Assembly: GCA_007129635.1 (NCBI GenBank)
Contig: SKVE01000615.1
Location: forward strand, 1 to 7,693
Direction: 5' to 3'
DNA length: 7,693 nt
DNA from: Planctomycetaceae bacterium
GTDB lineage: Bacteria; Planctomycetota; Planctomycetia; Pirellulales; Pirellulaceae
In this document: piece by piece, positions 1-7,054 of the stretch
Numbering within the stretch: the first letter of the stretch is position 1
Layout of the letters: every line of letters begins with the position of its first letter
Translations under genes and position numbers: made by a program
The notes under the pieces: model-generated
The model's input: the letters and a program-made list of their open reading frames with translations, nothing else
Told to the model about the DNA's origin: nothing
The model's database searches: none

Positions 1-218
1 AAGTGATTCGAGAGGATGGCGTAGCAGAGCAGATCGATGCCGAAATGCGCAGCCAGATGCTGCAACTCCTCCTCCATCCACACTTTGCGGTGATCGAAGT
101 TCTGGCCCGTCAACGGATCGTTCCCCATCAGGAAACATCTCCGAACCGTCCTATTTAATACATGTACGATGGCAATTTCATCGGGCGAAAAAACTTCCAC
201 GCGAGCTAAACGAGCCAT
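1..218 (-). CDS. IS200/REP-associated-like tyrosine transposase (RAYT, Y1 HUH family), N-terminal part
   Basis: An ATG at 218 opens a frame that stays open to the left edge: 72 whole codons, with the 3' part outside the window. The fragment begins MARLARVEVF, has an HVLNRTVRR segment (residues 19-27) and ends in AILSNH (67-72). The next codon starts with TT, so the next residue is Phe or Leu, as expected for the SNHFH form of the HUH metal-binding motif of Y1 transposases. Known for the family: these single-strand-DNA transposases act on hairpin-forming repeats, and the chromosomal RAYT branch is usually single-copy and domesticated. The start is firm because a perfect AAGGAGG lies five bases upstream. 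The gene sits 179 bases downstream of lpd on the same strand but has its own promoter. The catalytic tyrosine and most of the domain are off-window, so activity cannot be judged. Assignment to a planctomycete RAYT-like group is from memory. Confidence 0.82.
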   Translation of the reverse strand, partial: MARLARVEVFSPDEIAIVHVLNRTVRRCFLMGNDPLTGQNFDHRKVWMEEELQHLAAHFGIDLLCYAILSNH

Positions 219-223
219 AGCAA

Positions 224-230
224 CCTCCTT
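224..230 (-). promoter_or_regulatory. Consensus Shine-Dalgarno of the transposase gene
   Basis: The minus strand reads AAGGAGG five bases before the ATG at 218. This is a full match to the anti-Shine-Dalgarno core and fixes the start codon. It stands out because sucA, sucB, lpd and hisB in this window have only weak or no recognisable Shine-Dalgarno sequences. Confidence 0.85.
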
Positions 231-262
231 CAAGCGAACCGTCAAACCACCTTGAACTCTCG

Positions 263-290
263 ATTCTACCAAACTCGGATCAGTTTTCAA
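263..290 (-). promoter_or_regulatory. Predicted sigma70-type promoter of the transposase gene
   Basis: On the minus strand a -35 box TTGAAA (285-290) and a -10 box TAGAAT (263-268) are separated by 16 bases. Each box matches the sigma70 consensus at five of six positions. Transcription would begin near 256 and give a leader of about 38 bases before the ATG at 218. The upstream edge of the -35 box lies two bases from the 19-base repeat pair, so a protein bound there could affect this promoter. The assignment rests on sequence match only. Confidence 0.55.
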
Positions 291-291
291 T

Positions 292-340
292 AGTATATAT
301 GTGTGTCCCCCGTTTTTTTCCAGTATTTATGTGTGTCCCC
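292..340. repeat. Paired 19-base direct repeat, 30-base period
   Basis: Two copies, AGTATATATGTGTGTCCCC (292-310) and AGTATTTATGTGTGTCCCC (322-340), match at 18 of 19 positions and repeat with a period of exactly 30 bases. The 11-base spacer is CG, seven Ts, CC. On the strand of the neighbouring transposase gene each copy reads GGGGACACACAT followed by A/T-rich sequence. The pair lies between the lpd 3' end and the transposase promoter. From memory, G4-plus-ACA-type repeats occur near RAYT genes in other bacteria, so these may be the transposase's cognate sites or an operator. The copies are direct, not inverted, and form no clear hairpin. Confidence 0.75.
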
Positions 341-374
341 AGTAGTTCGGCATAGATTCAATCAAGGGTCGGCG

Positions 375-392
375 GGACCGCGAAAGCGGTTC
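375..392 (-). terminator. Weak hairpin downstream of lpd, possible terminator
   Basis: A perfect five-base stem (377-381 with 386-390) closes a four-base loop, and an outer pair (375 with 392) extends it past one mismatch. It begins six bases after the lpd stop codon. There is no T-tract after it on the minus strand, so it is a poor intrinsic terminator. It could instead protect the 3' end of the suc mRNA or be chance. I see no better terminator between lpd and the transposase gene. Confidence 0.22.
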
Positions 393-397
393 ACTTC

Positions 398-1825
398 TCA
401 ACCGCCACCGACAGTCCGGGCGGACGTTGTCGCGGGGATGTGGATGGCTCGCTGGTGCACCGCTAGTGCGGCTTCGCCCAGGGATTCGGCCAGCGTGGGA
501 TGGGCGTGGCACAAATGCGAGAGATCTTCGCTGCTGGCACCGAAGGACATGGCCGCCGCCGCCTCGGCGATCAAATCGCCAGCTCGAGCCCCCAGGATGT
601 GCACACCCAGTACGCGATCGGTCTGTGCATCGGCCAGGATCTTGACCTTGCCGTCCGTTTCGCCCAGCGTCTGTGCACGGCCGCTGGCCATCATCGGAAA
701 GACGCCTCGTCGATACTCGCGACCTTCCTCCTTCAATTGCTCTTCGGTCTGCCCCACAGCGGCCAGTTCCGGGTGGGTGTAAACGACGCCGGGGATCGTG
801 TTATAGTCCATGTGCCCGTACCCACCCGCCAGTGTTTCGATACACGCCAAAGCTTCGTGGGAGGCTTTGTGGGCCAGCTTGGGACCTTGGATACAGTCGC
901 CGATCGCGTAGATTCCCGGCACCTTCGTGGCAAAATTCTCCGCGACCTCGATCTCGCCCCGCCGATCCACCTGGATTCCTACCCGCTCCAATCCTAGGTC
1001 GTCCGTATTGGGAACGCGACCAATCGCCAGCAAAACGCGATCCGCTTCGATCGGATCGGCATCTGCGCATCGCACGACGCACCGATCGTCCTGGACCACC
1101 GCCTGTTGCACGCGGGTCTGCAGCCGGAATTCGATGCCCTGCTTCTTAAAGATTTGATGAGCCGCTTGGGCGATTTCCAAATCCATGCCGGGCAAGATCC
1201 GATCAAGGGCTTCCAGCACCGTGACCCGCGCGCCCAATCGCCGCCAGACGCTGCCCAGTTCCAAGCCGATGTAGCCGGCACCGATCACCACCAGATGCAT
1301 CGGGACGCGATCGTACGCCAAGGCCTCGGTGCTGGTCCCGATGCGATCGCCATCCACTTCTACGCCGGGCAGCGGAGCGGGGCGGCTGCCGGTGGCGATC
1401 AGGATATCTTTGGCGGTCAAGGAACGTTCGCCCTCCTGGCTGGTGACGATAATTCTGCCGGGGCCATCCAGACGGCCGCGTCCCAGGAACCGCGTGACTT
1501 TGCCTTTTTTGAAAAGTCCGTCGATCCCCTGCGCCAGGGTCTTGACGATCTGGGTCTTGCGGCGATGCATTTGCGCGAGATCCAGGTCGAGGGATTCGAC
1601 CTTTACCCCGTGTTGAGCCAATCCATGGAGCGCTTCGTGATAGCGTTGGCTGGACTCCAGCAACGCTTTACTCGGAATGCACCCGACGCGCAAGCACGTG
1701 CCGCCCAGTTGATCGTTTTCGTCGATGCAGGCAACGGACCAGCCCAGTTGGGCTGCGCGGATCGCCGCGACATATCCGCCGGGTCCGCCGCCCAGGACCA
1801 CCAGGTCGAAAGAATGCTCAGTCAC
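398..1825 (-). CDS. lpd: Dihydrolipoyl dehydrogenase (E3 of 2-oxoglutarate dehydrogenase)
   Basis: E3 reoxidises the dihydrolipoyl arm of SucB using FAD and a redox disulfide and passes electrons to NAD+ (EC 1.8.1.4), in the cytoplasm. From the GTG at 1825 the protein has 475 residues, typical for the family. Visible motifs are the FAD-binding GGGPGG (12-17), the disulfide in GGTCLRVGCIPSK (Cys44 and Cys49), the NAD-binding GAGYIG (182-187), the second FAD motif YAIGDC (306-311) and the catalytic HPTLAE with His442 and Glu447. The C-terminus runs about 12 residues past the usual AIHI end. It is the last gene of sucA-sucB-lpd, 47 bases after sucB. GTG is preferred because the family N-terminus begins close to SFDLVVLGGG and GGAA lies seven bases upstream. 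An in-frame TTG at 1843 would add six residues. It may also serve other 2-oxoacid complexes; that is inference. Confidence 0.95.
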   Translation of the reverse strand: MTEHSFDLVVLGGGPGGYVAAIRAAQLGWSVACIDENDQLGGTCLRVGCIPSKALLESSQRYHEALHGLAQHGVKVESLDLDLAQMHRRKTQIVKTLAQGIDGLFKKGKVTRFLGRGRLDGPGRIIVTSQEGERSLTAKDILIATGSRPAPLPGVEVDGDRIGTSTEALAYDRVPMHLVVIGAGYIGLELGSVWRRLGARVTVLEALDRILPGMDLEIAQAAHQIFKKQGIEFRLQTRVQQAVVQDDRCVVRCADADPIEADRVLLAIGRVPNTDDLGLERVGIQVDRRGEIEVAENFATKVPGIYAIGDCIQGPKLAHKASHEALACIETLAGGYGHMDYNTIPGVVYTHPELAAVGQTEEQLKEEGREYRRGVFPMMASGRAQTLGETDGKVKILADAQTDRVLGVHILGARAGDLIAEAAAAMSFGASSEDLSHLCHAHPTLAESLGEAALAVHQRAIHIPATTSARTVGGG

Positions 1826-1872
1826 CGTCTTATTCCGTAGCAAAGGTTAGAAATCGGGTGGATGATTGTCGG

Positions 1873-3288
1873 TCAGACCTCCAGCAGCATCCGCGCTGGC
1901 TGTTCGATAATCTCTTTGATGCGCCGCAGGAACGTCACCGCCTCACGACCATCGACGATGCGGTGATCGTAGGTCAGCGCGACGTACATCATCGGCCGGA
2001 TCACCACCTGCCCCTGATCGGCAATCGGCCGTTCCTGAATCGCATGCAGTCCCAACACGCCGCTTTGGGGCGGATTGATGATGGGTGTCGACAGCAGGGA
2101 ACCGTACACGCCGCCATTGGTGATCGTGAACGTCCCGCCCGTCATGTCTTCCGGTCGAAGCTTGTTCTGTTCGGCGCGTTTGGCAAAGTCGAGGATCTGC
2201 AGTTCGATCTCGGCGAAACTCAACCGTTCCGCATTGCGAATCACGGGAACGACCAACCCACGACCGCTCCCGATGGCGATGCCCACATCGTAGAAATTCC
2301 GATAGACGATCTCGCGACCCCGCACTTCGGCGTTCGACGCGGGGAATTCCTTCAGCGCCTCGATCGTCGCCTTGGTAAAGAACGACATGAATCCCAGCTT
2401 GCACTGGAATTTTTCTTCGAAGCGCTGGCGATAGTCCTTTCGCATCTGCAACACGGCCGACATATCGATTTCGTTGAACGTCGTCAGCAGCGCCGCCTCG
2501 TGTTGAGCCTGGACCAAACGTACGCCGATGCGTCGTCGGATCAGGCTCATCGGCACGGCCTCTTCCTGCCGAGCCCCTTCGGTTGCCGTCACTCTGTCTT
2601 GCGGAGGCGATTCCTTTCGAACAGGAGGCGGCGAGGACGGTTCGGGAGCCTTGGCTGCCGTTGTATCCTGAGTCGTGGAAGGGGCCTTCGGGGCGGCAGC
2701 AGCCGTTGTGGATGTCGCTTCCTTCCTTGCTGGTTCAGCGGGCGTCGATTCAGCACTGGGTGATGCTGCTGGCGGTGATGCTGTTGGCGGCGCTTCTGCG
2801 GGCGGCGATTCTGCGGGAGTCGAAGCCGCGACGCTCTTTTCCGTAGCTTTGCCGGGATCGGCTTCCGGGGATTGTTCGAGGTGTCGCAGTACGTCTTCTT
2901 TCAGCAGTCGGCCGCCGGGTCCCGTCGCTTCGACTTCGCGACCTTGCAGCCCGTGTTCGGCCAGCAACCGTTGAGCGGCAGGCATGATCACGATCGGCTT
3001 GGGCAGCGGTCCTGGCTCCGACTCCGCCGATGCTTTCTGTCCGACGGAGGCATTCTCGTCGATCAGCGCGATCACCTCGTCGATCTCCGCCGGGTCGCCC
3101 TCGACTTTCAGGATCTTGGTCAGCACGCCGGCCGCAGGTGCCGACAATTCCATGCTGGCCTTGTCCGTCTCCAGTTCGACCAGCGTCTCGTCCAGTTCGA
3201 CCCATTGGCCTTCGCGTTTGAACCACTGACCGATCTGGACTTCCTGGATCGATTCACCCGCTTGTGGAATCTTCAGTTCGTGCACCAT
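1873..3288 (-). CDS. sucB: Dihydrolipoyllysine succinyltransferase (E2 of 2-oxoglutarate dehydrogenase)
   Basis: E2 is the core of the complex: its lipoyl arm takes the succinyl group from SucA and transfers it to CoA (EC 2.3.1.61). From the ATG at 3288 the protein has 471 residues, longer than the roughly 405 of E. coli SucB. Domains in order are a lipoyl domain (1-77) with lipoyl-lysine Lys43 in ETDKAS, a peripheral subunit-binding domain (about 101-137), a low-complexity Ala/Pro/Ser/Thr linker (about 138-244), and the catalytic acyltransferase domain (245-471) with DHRIVDG carrying His442 and Asp446. The extra length is in the linker, part of which is a five-residue repeat. The neighbours sucA and lpd identify it as the succinyl- rather than acetyltransferase. 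The ATG start fits the family N-terminus ([14 protein letters not shown]). An in-frame TTG at 3336, 14 bases after the sucA stop, would add 16 residues. Confidence 0.94.
   Translation of the reverse strand: MVHELKIPQAGESIQEVQIGQWFKREGQWVELDETLVELETDKASMELSAPAAGVLTKILKVEGDPAEIDEVIALIDENASVGQKASAESEPGPLPKPIVIMPAAQRLLAEHGLQGREVEATGPGGRLLKEDVLRHLEQSPEADPGKATEKSVAASTPAESPPAEAPPTASPPAASPSAESTPAEPARKEATSTTAAAAPKAPSTTQDTTAAKAPEPSSPPPVRKESPPQDRVTATEGARQEEAVPMSLIRRRIGVRLVQAQHEAALLTTFNEIDMSAVLQMRKDYRQRFEEKFQCKLGFMSFFTKATIEALKEFPASNAEVRGREIVYRNFYDVGIAIGSGRGLVVPVIRNAERLSFAEIELQILDFAKRAEQNKLRPEDMTGGTFTITNGGVYGSLLSTPIINPPQSGVLGLHAIQERPIADQGQVVIRPMMYVALTYDHRIVDGREAVTFLRRIKEIIEQPARMLLEV
2737..2826 (-). repeat. 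Six 15-base tandem units in the sucB linker
   Basis: Six degenerate units of 15 bases run in frame through the linker coding region. Read on the coding strand they encode [25 protein letters not shown] and ESTPA. The consensus is (E/A)-S-P-P-A. The units differ at several bases, so this is an old or selected array rather than a recent slippage product. Whole units can be gained or lost without a frameshift, so linker length may vary between strains. Confidence 0.8.
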
Positions 3289-3350
3289 TGCCGTTTTGCT
3301 CGCCTTCGAAGGATTGAGAACTCGTATTTCAACCAAAACGTCCGATCGCG

Positions 3351-6161
3351 TCAGACCATTTCGCCGAACGCTTTTTCGATCAACACCTGTTGTTCCGCAC
3401 GATGCGAACTACTCGACCCCGTAGCCGGACTGGCGGACGCTGGCCGCGTGATCCCGGCAAACGGATAACGGTCTTGCAGCTTCTCGCCCAAACGCCAGCG
3501 AAGAAAACCCCAGGCGCCCATATTCTCAGGTTCCTCTTGGACCCAATAAACCGGAGTCCCCTCGCCATAAACGTTCAAGGCGTCCAACACATGGACATCG
3601 GGCAGCGGATAGAATTGTTCCAGCCGCACCAAGGCCACATCGTGTCGTTCAAGTTTACGTCGCGCCTCGTCCAGATCGTAGTACATCTTGCCGCTGCACA
3701 GCAGCACACGCTGGACGTGTTTCGGGTCGCTGTCGGGATCGGGCAGTACGCGCTGGAACCGGCCGGTCGCAAAATCGTCCAGTTCCGAAACCGTCCGCGG
3801 ATGACGCAAGAGACTCTTGGGTGTGAACACGACCAACGGCTTGCGCCAAGGCCGCATCACCTGACGTCGCAACGCATGAAAATGCTGGGCCGGCGTGCTG
3901 GGCATGACGATCTGCATGTTGTCTTCGGCGGCAAGAACCAGGAAACGTTCCAATCGAGCGCTGGAGTGTTCCGGCCCCTGCCCCTCGAAACCGTGAGGCA
4001 GCAGCATGACCAAGCCGCTGAGATGCCGCCATTTGTCTTCGGCACTGGCGATGAATTGGTCGATGATCACTTGGGCCGCGTTGGCAAAATCGCCGAACTG
4101 CGCTTCCCAGATCACCAGCCCATCCGGAAAGACCAGGCTGTACCCATACTCGAATCCCAACACCCCCGCCTCGGACAACGGGCTGTTGATCATTTCGACC
4201 GTCGCCTGATCCGGACAGATATCCCGCAGGGACATGTACGAACGACCGTCGGTCGTATCGTGCAGCACCGCATGCCGTTGGCTGAAGGTTCCCCGCTGAG
4301 AATCCTGGCCGGAAAACCGCACGCGATAGCCTTCGGCCAGGACCGAACTCAAGGCCAGCAGTTCTGCGGACGCCCAATCCAGCGGCTTGTCACCGGTGCC
4401 CATCGCGCGACGGTTGTTCAGCACTCGCCGCAGTTTCTTATGCACGTGAAAATCTTCTGGAACCGTAGCCAGTCGCTCCATATAGCGAGACAGATCTTCA
4501 CGATCGACCCCCGTATCCACCTCGTCGACCGAGCTATCCGCCTGGCCGATGTAGCCTTGCCACATCGTTTCGAGTGTCCCCGGATTTGGCGAATAATCGC
4601 TACGCCGAGCCAGCTTGAGTTCCTGCTCGAGGATCTCGTAGCGTCGTTCGGCGATATCGTCCGCTTCGTCTTGCGAGACCATTCCCAACTGCATCAATTG
4701 GTTCAGGTAACCCTGTCGGACCGTCGGCCGCTTTTCGATCGCCGTGTACATCAGCGGTTGGGTGAACGCTGGTTCATCGCCCTCGTTGTGTCCCCAACGC
4801 CGGAAGCTGTACATGTCGATCACCACGTCGCGCCGGAATGCGGCTCGAAAGTCCAATGCCATGTCCACGACTTGAGCCACCGCCTCGGGGTCCTCGCCGT
4901 TGACGTGGAAAATTGGGATCTGCAACATTTTCGCCACGTCGGTGGCATAGACGCACGATCGTCCTTCGTGGGGCGGTGTCGTGAAACCGATTTGATTGTT
5001 GATGATGACGTGAATCGTCCCGCCGACCGCATAGTCAGGCAGTTGACTCAAGTTCAGCGTCTCCTGCACGATCCCCTCGCCCGCAAACGCCGCATCCCCG
5101 TGGATCAGCAACGTCGCCGCCACCTTGCGCTGCGTGTCGCCGAAACGGTCCTGCTTGCCGCGACATCGCCCCAACGTCACCGTATTGACAAACTCCAAAT
5201 GGGACGGATTGAAGCCCAACGAGATATGAACCTCGTGACCCGTCGCCGTCGTGCAGTAATTGTGATAACCCAAATGATATTTTACATCGCCCCGATTGTT
5301 ATTCAGGGAGGCATCGACGTCTTCGAACTCGCGGAAAATGTCGTGGTAGTGCTTGCCCAAAACATTGGCCAGCACGTTCAAGCGGCCGCGGTGAGCCATG
5401 CCCATCACGATCTCGCGGACGCCCTGCAGAGCCAGTTTTTCGATGGCCAGATCCAACAACGGGATGACCGTCTCGGCTCCTTCCAAGGAAAACGTCTTCA
5501 TGCCGACGTATTTCGTGCGAACGAACTGCTCGAAGATCACCGCATCGGTCAACTTGGTCAAGATCCGGACTTGCTGCTGGTAGTTCAAACGCAACCGATG
5601 CTCGCGGTTCTCCATCCGGCGCTGCAACCAGCGTCGGGTCTCCAATTCGTCGATGTGCATGAATTGGGCACCGATCGCACCGCAGTAGCTCTCCTCCAGT
5701 CGCTCGATCACCTCGCCCAACGTCTGCACGTTCGATCCGCGAATGGCCTTGGTCGACACCTGCGAATCCAAATCCGCCTGGGTGATCCCGTAGTAGTCCA
5801 AGTCCAGCTCGAACGGTCGAGGATTCCGACGACCCAGCGGATCGACCCTCGCGATGATGTGCCCGCGCACCCGGTAATTTCGAACCAGGATGTCGAAACG
5901 CTCTTGAAGCCGAGCCAGATGGAGCTTGTCCTCCATCGCAGCCGAATCGCTACCGGAAGGCGGTCTGAAGATCGTCGCCGGAGCGAACGACGGTCCCAAG
6001 GGAGCATGATTGTTTTGCCCCGCCCCTTCGTTTAGGGATTCAAACCATTGCCTCCAGTCTGGAGAAACGTTTTCCGGATCGCTGATATAGTCGGCGTACA
6101 ACCGCTCGAGATACGCCGTGTTCAACGCGTTGCGCCAGTCGTCCATGCCTCGCCAGCCCAT
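3351..6161 (-). CDS. sucA: 2-oxoglutarate dehydrogenase E1 component, thiamine diphosphate-dependent
   Basis: E1 decarboxylates 2-oxoglutarate and transfers the succinyl unit to the lipoyl arm of SucB (EC 1.2.4.2); it commits carbon to the second half of the TCA cycle. The 936-residue length is normal. The N-terminal segment (7-40, [20 protein letters not shown] onward) matches the E2-binding region of E1o. Active-site motifs are [10 protein letters not shown] (His257), GDVKYH (His296), the thiamine/Mg2+ site [10 protein letters not shown] (354-363, Asp356) with NNQIGF (388-393), [11 protein letters not shown] (454-464), and [16 protein letters not shown] (660-675) with the expected catalytic Glu664. 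[13 protein letters not shown] (685-697) and ASASPATG (908-915) are also typical. It is the first gene of sucA-sucB-lpd. There is no good Shine-Dalgarno before the ATG at 6161. A second ATG at 6146 is also possible and would remove five residues. Confidence 0.97.
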   Translation of the reverse strand: MGWRGMDDWRNALNTAYLERLYADYISDPENVSPDWRQWFESLNEGAGQNNHAPLGPSFAPATIFRPPSGSDSAAMEDKLHLARLQERFDILVRNYRVRGHIIARVDPLGRRNPRPFELDLDYYGITQADLDSQVSTKAIRGSNVQTLGEVIERLEESYCGAIGAQFMHIDELETRRWLQRRMENREHRLRLNYQQQVRILTKLTDAVIFEQFVRTKYVGMKTFSLEGAETVIPLLDLAIEKLALQGVREIVMGMAHRGRLNVLANVLGKHYHDIFREFEDVDASLNNNRGDVKYHLGYHNYCTTATGHEVHISLGFNPSHLEFVNTVTLGRCRGKQDRFGDTQRKVAATLLIHGDAAFAGEGIVQETLNLSQLPDYAVGGTIHVIINNQIGFTTPPHEGRSCVYATDVAKMLQIPIFHVNGEDPEAVAQVVDMALDFRAAFRRDVVIDMYSFRRWGHNEGDEPAFTQPLMYTAIEKRPTVRQGYLNQLMQLGMVSQDEADDIAERRYEILEQELKLARRSDYSPNPGTLETMWQGYIGQADSSVDEVDTGVDREDLSRYMERLATVPEDFHVHKKLRRVLNNRRAMGTGDKPLDWASAELLALSSVLAEGYRVRFSGQDSQRGTFSQRHAVLHDTTDGRSYMSLRDICPDQATVEMINSPLSEAGVLGFEYGYSLVFPDGLVIWEAQFGDFANAAQVIIDQFIASAEDKWRHLSGLVMLLPHGFEGQGPEHSSARLERFLVLAAEDNMQIVMPSTPAQHFHALRRQVMRPWRKPLVVFTPKSLLRHPRTVSELDDFATGRFQRVLPDPDSDPKHVQRVLLCSGKMYYDLDEARRKLERHDVALVRLEQFYPLPDVHVLDALNVYGEGTPVYWVQEEPENMGAWGFLRWRLGEKLQDRYPFAGITRPASASPATGSSSSHRAEQQVLIEKAFGEMV

Positions 6162-6193
6162 CTGACAGGATTTATCAAAACAACCGATTTACT

Positions 6194-6220
6194 TTCCGGC
6201 GATCGCCGAGTTCGCCGGAA
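6194..6220. repeat. Perfect 9-base inverted repeat in the sucA leader
   Basis: TTCCGGCGA (6194-6202) and TCGCCGGAA (6212-6220) are perfect reverse complements around a nine-base loop. The element ends 32 bases before the sucA ATG and begins about a dozen bases downstream of the predicted -10 box. It would therefore lie at the very 5' end of the suc transcript or overlap the start site. It could be a repressor operator, an mRNA-stabilising 5' hairpin, or a structure affecting translation. There is no T-run after it on the minus strand, so an intrinsic attenuator is unlikely. Confidence 0.7.
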
Positions 6221-6231
6221 CCAACTATCCT

Positions 6232-6260
6232 ACTATAACCTACTCAGCCTGTCATGTTAC
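6232..6260 (-). promoter_or_regulatory. Candidate sigma70-type promoter of sucA-sucB-lpd
   Basis: On the minus strand GTAACA (6255-6260, four of six to the -35 consensus) and TATAGT (6232-6237, five of six to the -10 consensus) are 17 bases apart. Initiation near 6225 would give a leader of about 64 bases containing the inverted repeat. No other pair in the gap upstream of sucA looked as good by eye, but planctomycete promoter rules are not well defined, so this remains a candidate. Confidence 0.42.
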
Positions 6261-6456
6261 CTGAGACTGTAGAGAAAAAGGGAGGTTTTGGACGGCACCG
6301 TTGGATTCCTAAGGATTAGCCCAACAATAGAACCCATCGGCCCTCACAGATGATGCATCCCTTCTTTCTGGCCACAATGGTAGCTACTGAAATGAGTGCC
6401 TTCGCGGCATGAGAACACATCCAAGTGTTTTTAACAATGATCTGAAGGGATGTGAT
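6261..6456. other. Intergenic spacer between hisB and the suc promoter, no gene seen
   Basis: This stretch holds no convincing reading frame, RNA gene or mobile-element end. It is visibly less GC-rich than the flanking genes. On the minus strand no GC hairpin plus T-tract follows the hisB stop, so hisB termination is unexplained. Read-through into suc or Rho-dependent termination are both possible. A five-base AACAC/GTGTT hairpin followed by Ts (6414-6432) exists on the plus strand only, where there is no gene to terminate. Confidence 0.5.
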
Positions 6457-7050
6457 TCAGTCGCTGAGCGTCCCTTTGGTGCTGGGAATGCTGGTGATGC
6501 GGGAATCGGGTTCCACCGCCATTCGCAGCGCGCGTGCGGTTGCCTTGAAGATCGCTTCGCTAATGTGATGCGTGTTGCGGCCGTGATGGAGCAAGATGTG
6601 CAGGTTACAAAGCGTGTTGGCTGCCATGGCTTGCCAAAAATCCTCGATCAGCTCACTGTCGAACGTTCCGATCTTGGCTGAGGGCATGTCCGCCTGAAAT
6701 ACCAAAAAGTACCGGCCGCTCAAATCGGTCGCTGCGGTGACCAGGGTTTCTTCCATGGGCAGGGTAAAGTGCCCGTAGCGGCGGATGCCTGCTTTGTCAC
6801 CCAGGGCTTGACGTACGGCCTGCCCCAAACAGATGCCCACATCTTCTACCGTGTGGTGGTCGTCCACATGCAAGTCGCCCGTGGCTTCGATACGCAGGTC
6901 GAATGCCCCGTGACGGGCGAATAGATCGAGCATGTGATCCAGGAACCCGACGCCGGTCAGGATCTGAGAGCGACCGGTGCCGTCCAGGTTCAATTCCAGA
7001 TGAATCTGCGTCTCGGCCGTCGTTCGGTCGATGGTTGCGGTTCGGTTCAT
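6457..7050 (-). CDS. hisB: Imidazoleglycerol-phosphate dehydratase
   Basis: HisB removes water from imidazole-glycerol phosphate to give imidazole-acetol phosphate (EC 4.2.1.19), a step of histidine synthesis in the cytoplasm. The protein has 197 residues, the usual size of the monofunctional enzyme, with no histidinol-phosphatase domain fused as in E. coli HisB. The two metal-binding His-rich motifs are present: [12 protein letters not shown] (61-72; His65, His66, Glu69) and [16 protein letters not shown] (155-170; His161, His162, Glu165). GFLDHML (35-41) and the C-terminal PSTKGTL (189-195) are also typical. The ATG at 7050 fits the family N-terminus ([15 protein letters not shown]). It starts four bases after the hisC stop with only a weak GGTG as Shine-Dalgarno, which suggests translational coupling to hisC. 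HisC acts on the product of HisB, so the pair encodes consecutive reactions. Confidence 0.97.
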   Translation of the reverse strand: MNRTATIDRTTAETQIHLELNLDGTGRSQILTGVGFLDHMLDLFARHGAFDLRIEATGDLHVDDHHTVEDVGICLGQAVRQALGDKAGIRRYGHFTLPMEETLVTAATDLSGRYFLVFQADMPSAKIGTFDSELIEDFWQAMAANTLCNLHILLHHGRNTHHISEAIFKATARALRMAVEPDSRITSIPSTKGTLSD

Positions 7051-7054
7051 TGCG

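Noticed and set aside
451..464. Not a position in this window's DNA: residues 451-464 of SucA ([14 protein letters not shown]) carry Trp where many homologues have His, Tyr or Phe
   Set aside because: The flanking catalytic motif is intact and the position is variable in the family, so it does not suggest altered chemistry.
1106..2763. Long plus-strand frames over lpd (1106-1840) and sucB (1858-2763)
   Set aside because: Both are aligned antisense to strong minus-strand genes in the same register as the sucA shadow, and have no recognisable domains.
3303..3312. Ten-base palindrome CCTTCGAAGG between sucA and sucB
   Set aside because: As a hairpin it would have no loop, and as an operator it would sit inside an operon with no promoter visible. 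Probably chance.
3390..6035. An 881-codon open frame on the plus strand, fully inside sucA
   Set aside because: It is codon-aligned antisense to sucA, so its stops can only arise opposite TTA, CTA or TCA codons, which this gene hardly uses. Its protein shows no recognisable domain, whereas sucA carries every expected motif. It is a composition shadow.
6414..6432. Hairpin AACAC/GTGTT followed by a T-run
   Set aside because: The T-run follows only on the plus strand, where no gene needs a terminator. The stem is five bases and A/T-rich, so it is too weak to call.
6356..6452. A 9-base inverted repeat, CATCCCTTC (6356-6364) and GAAGGGATG (6444-6452), 79 bases apart downstream of hisB
   Set aside because: A match of this length at arbitrary distance is fairly likely by chance in a 300-base gap. 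There is no T-tract or conserved context to support a terminator or element ends.
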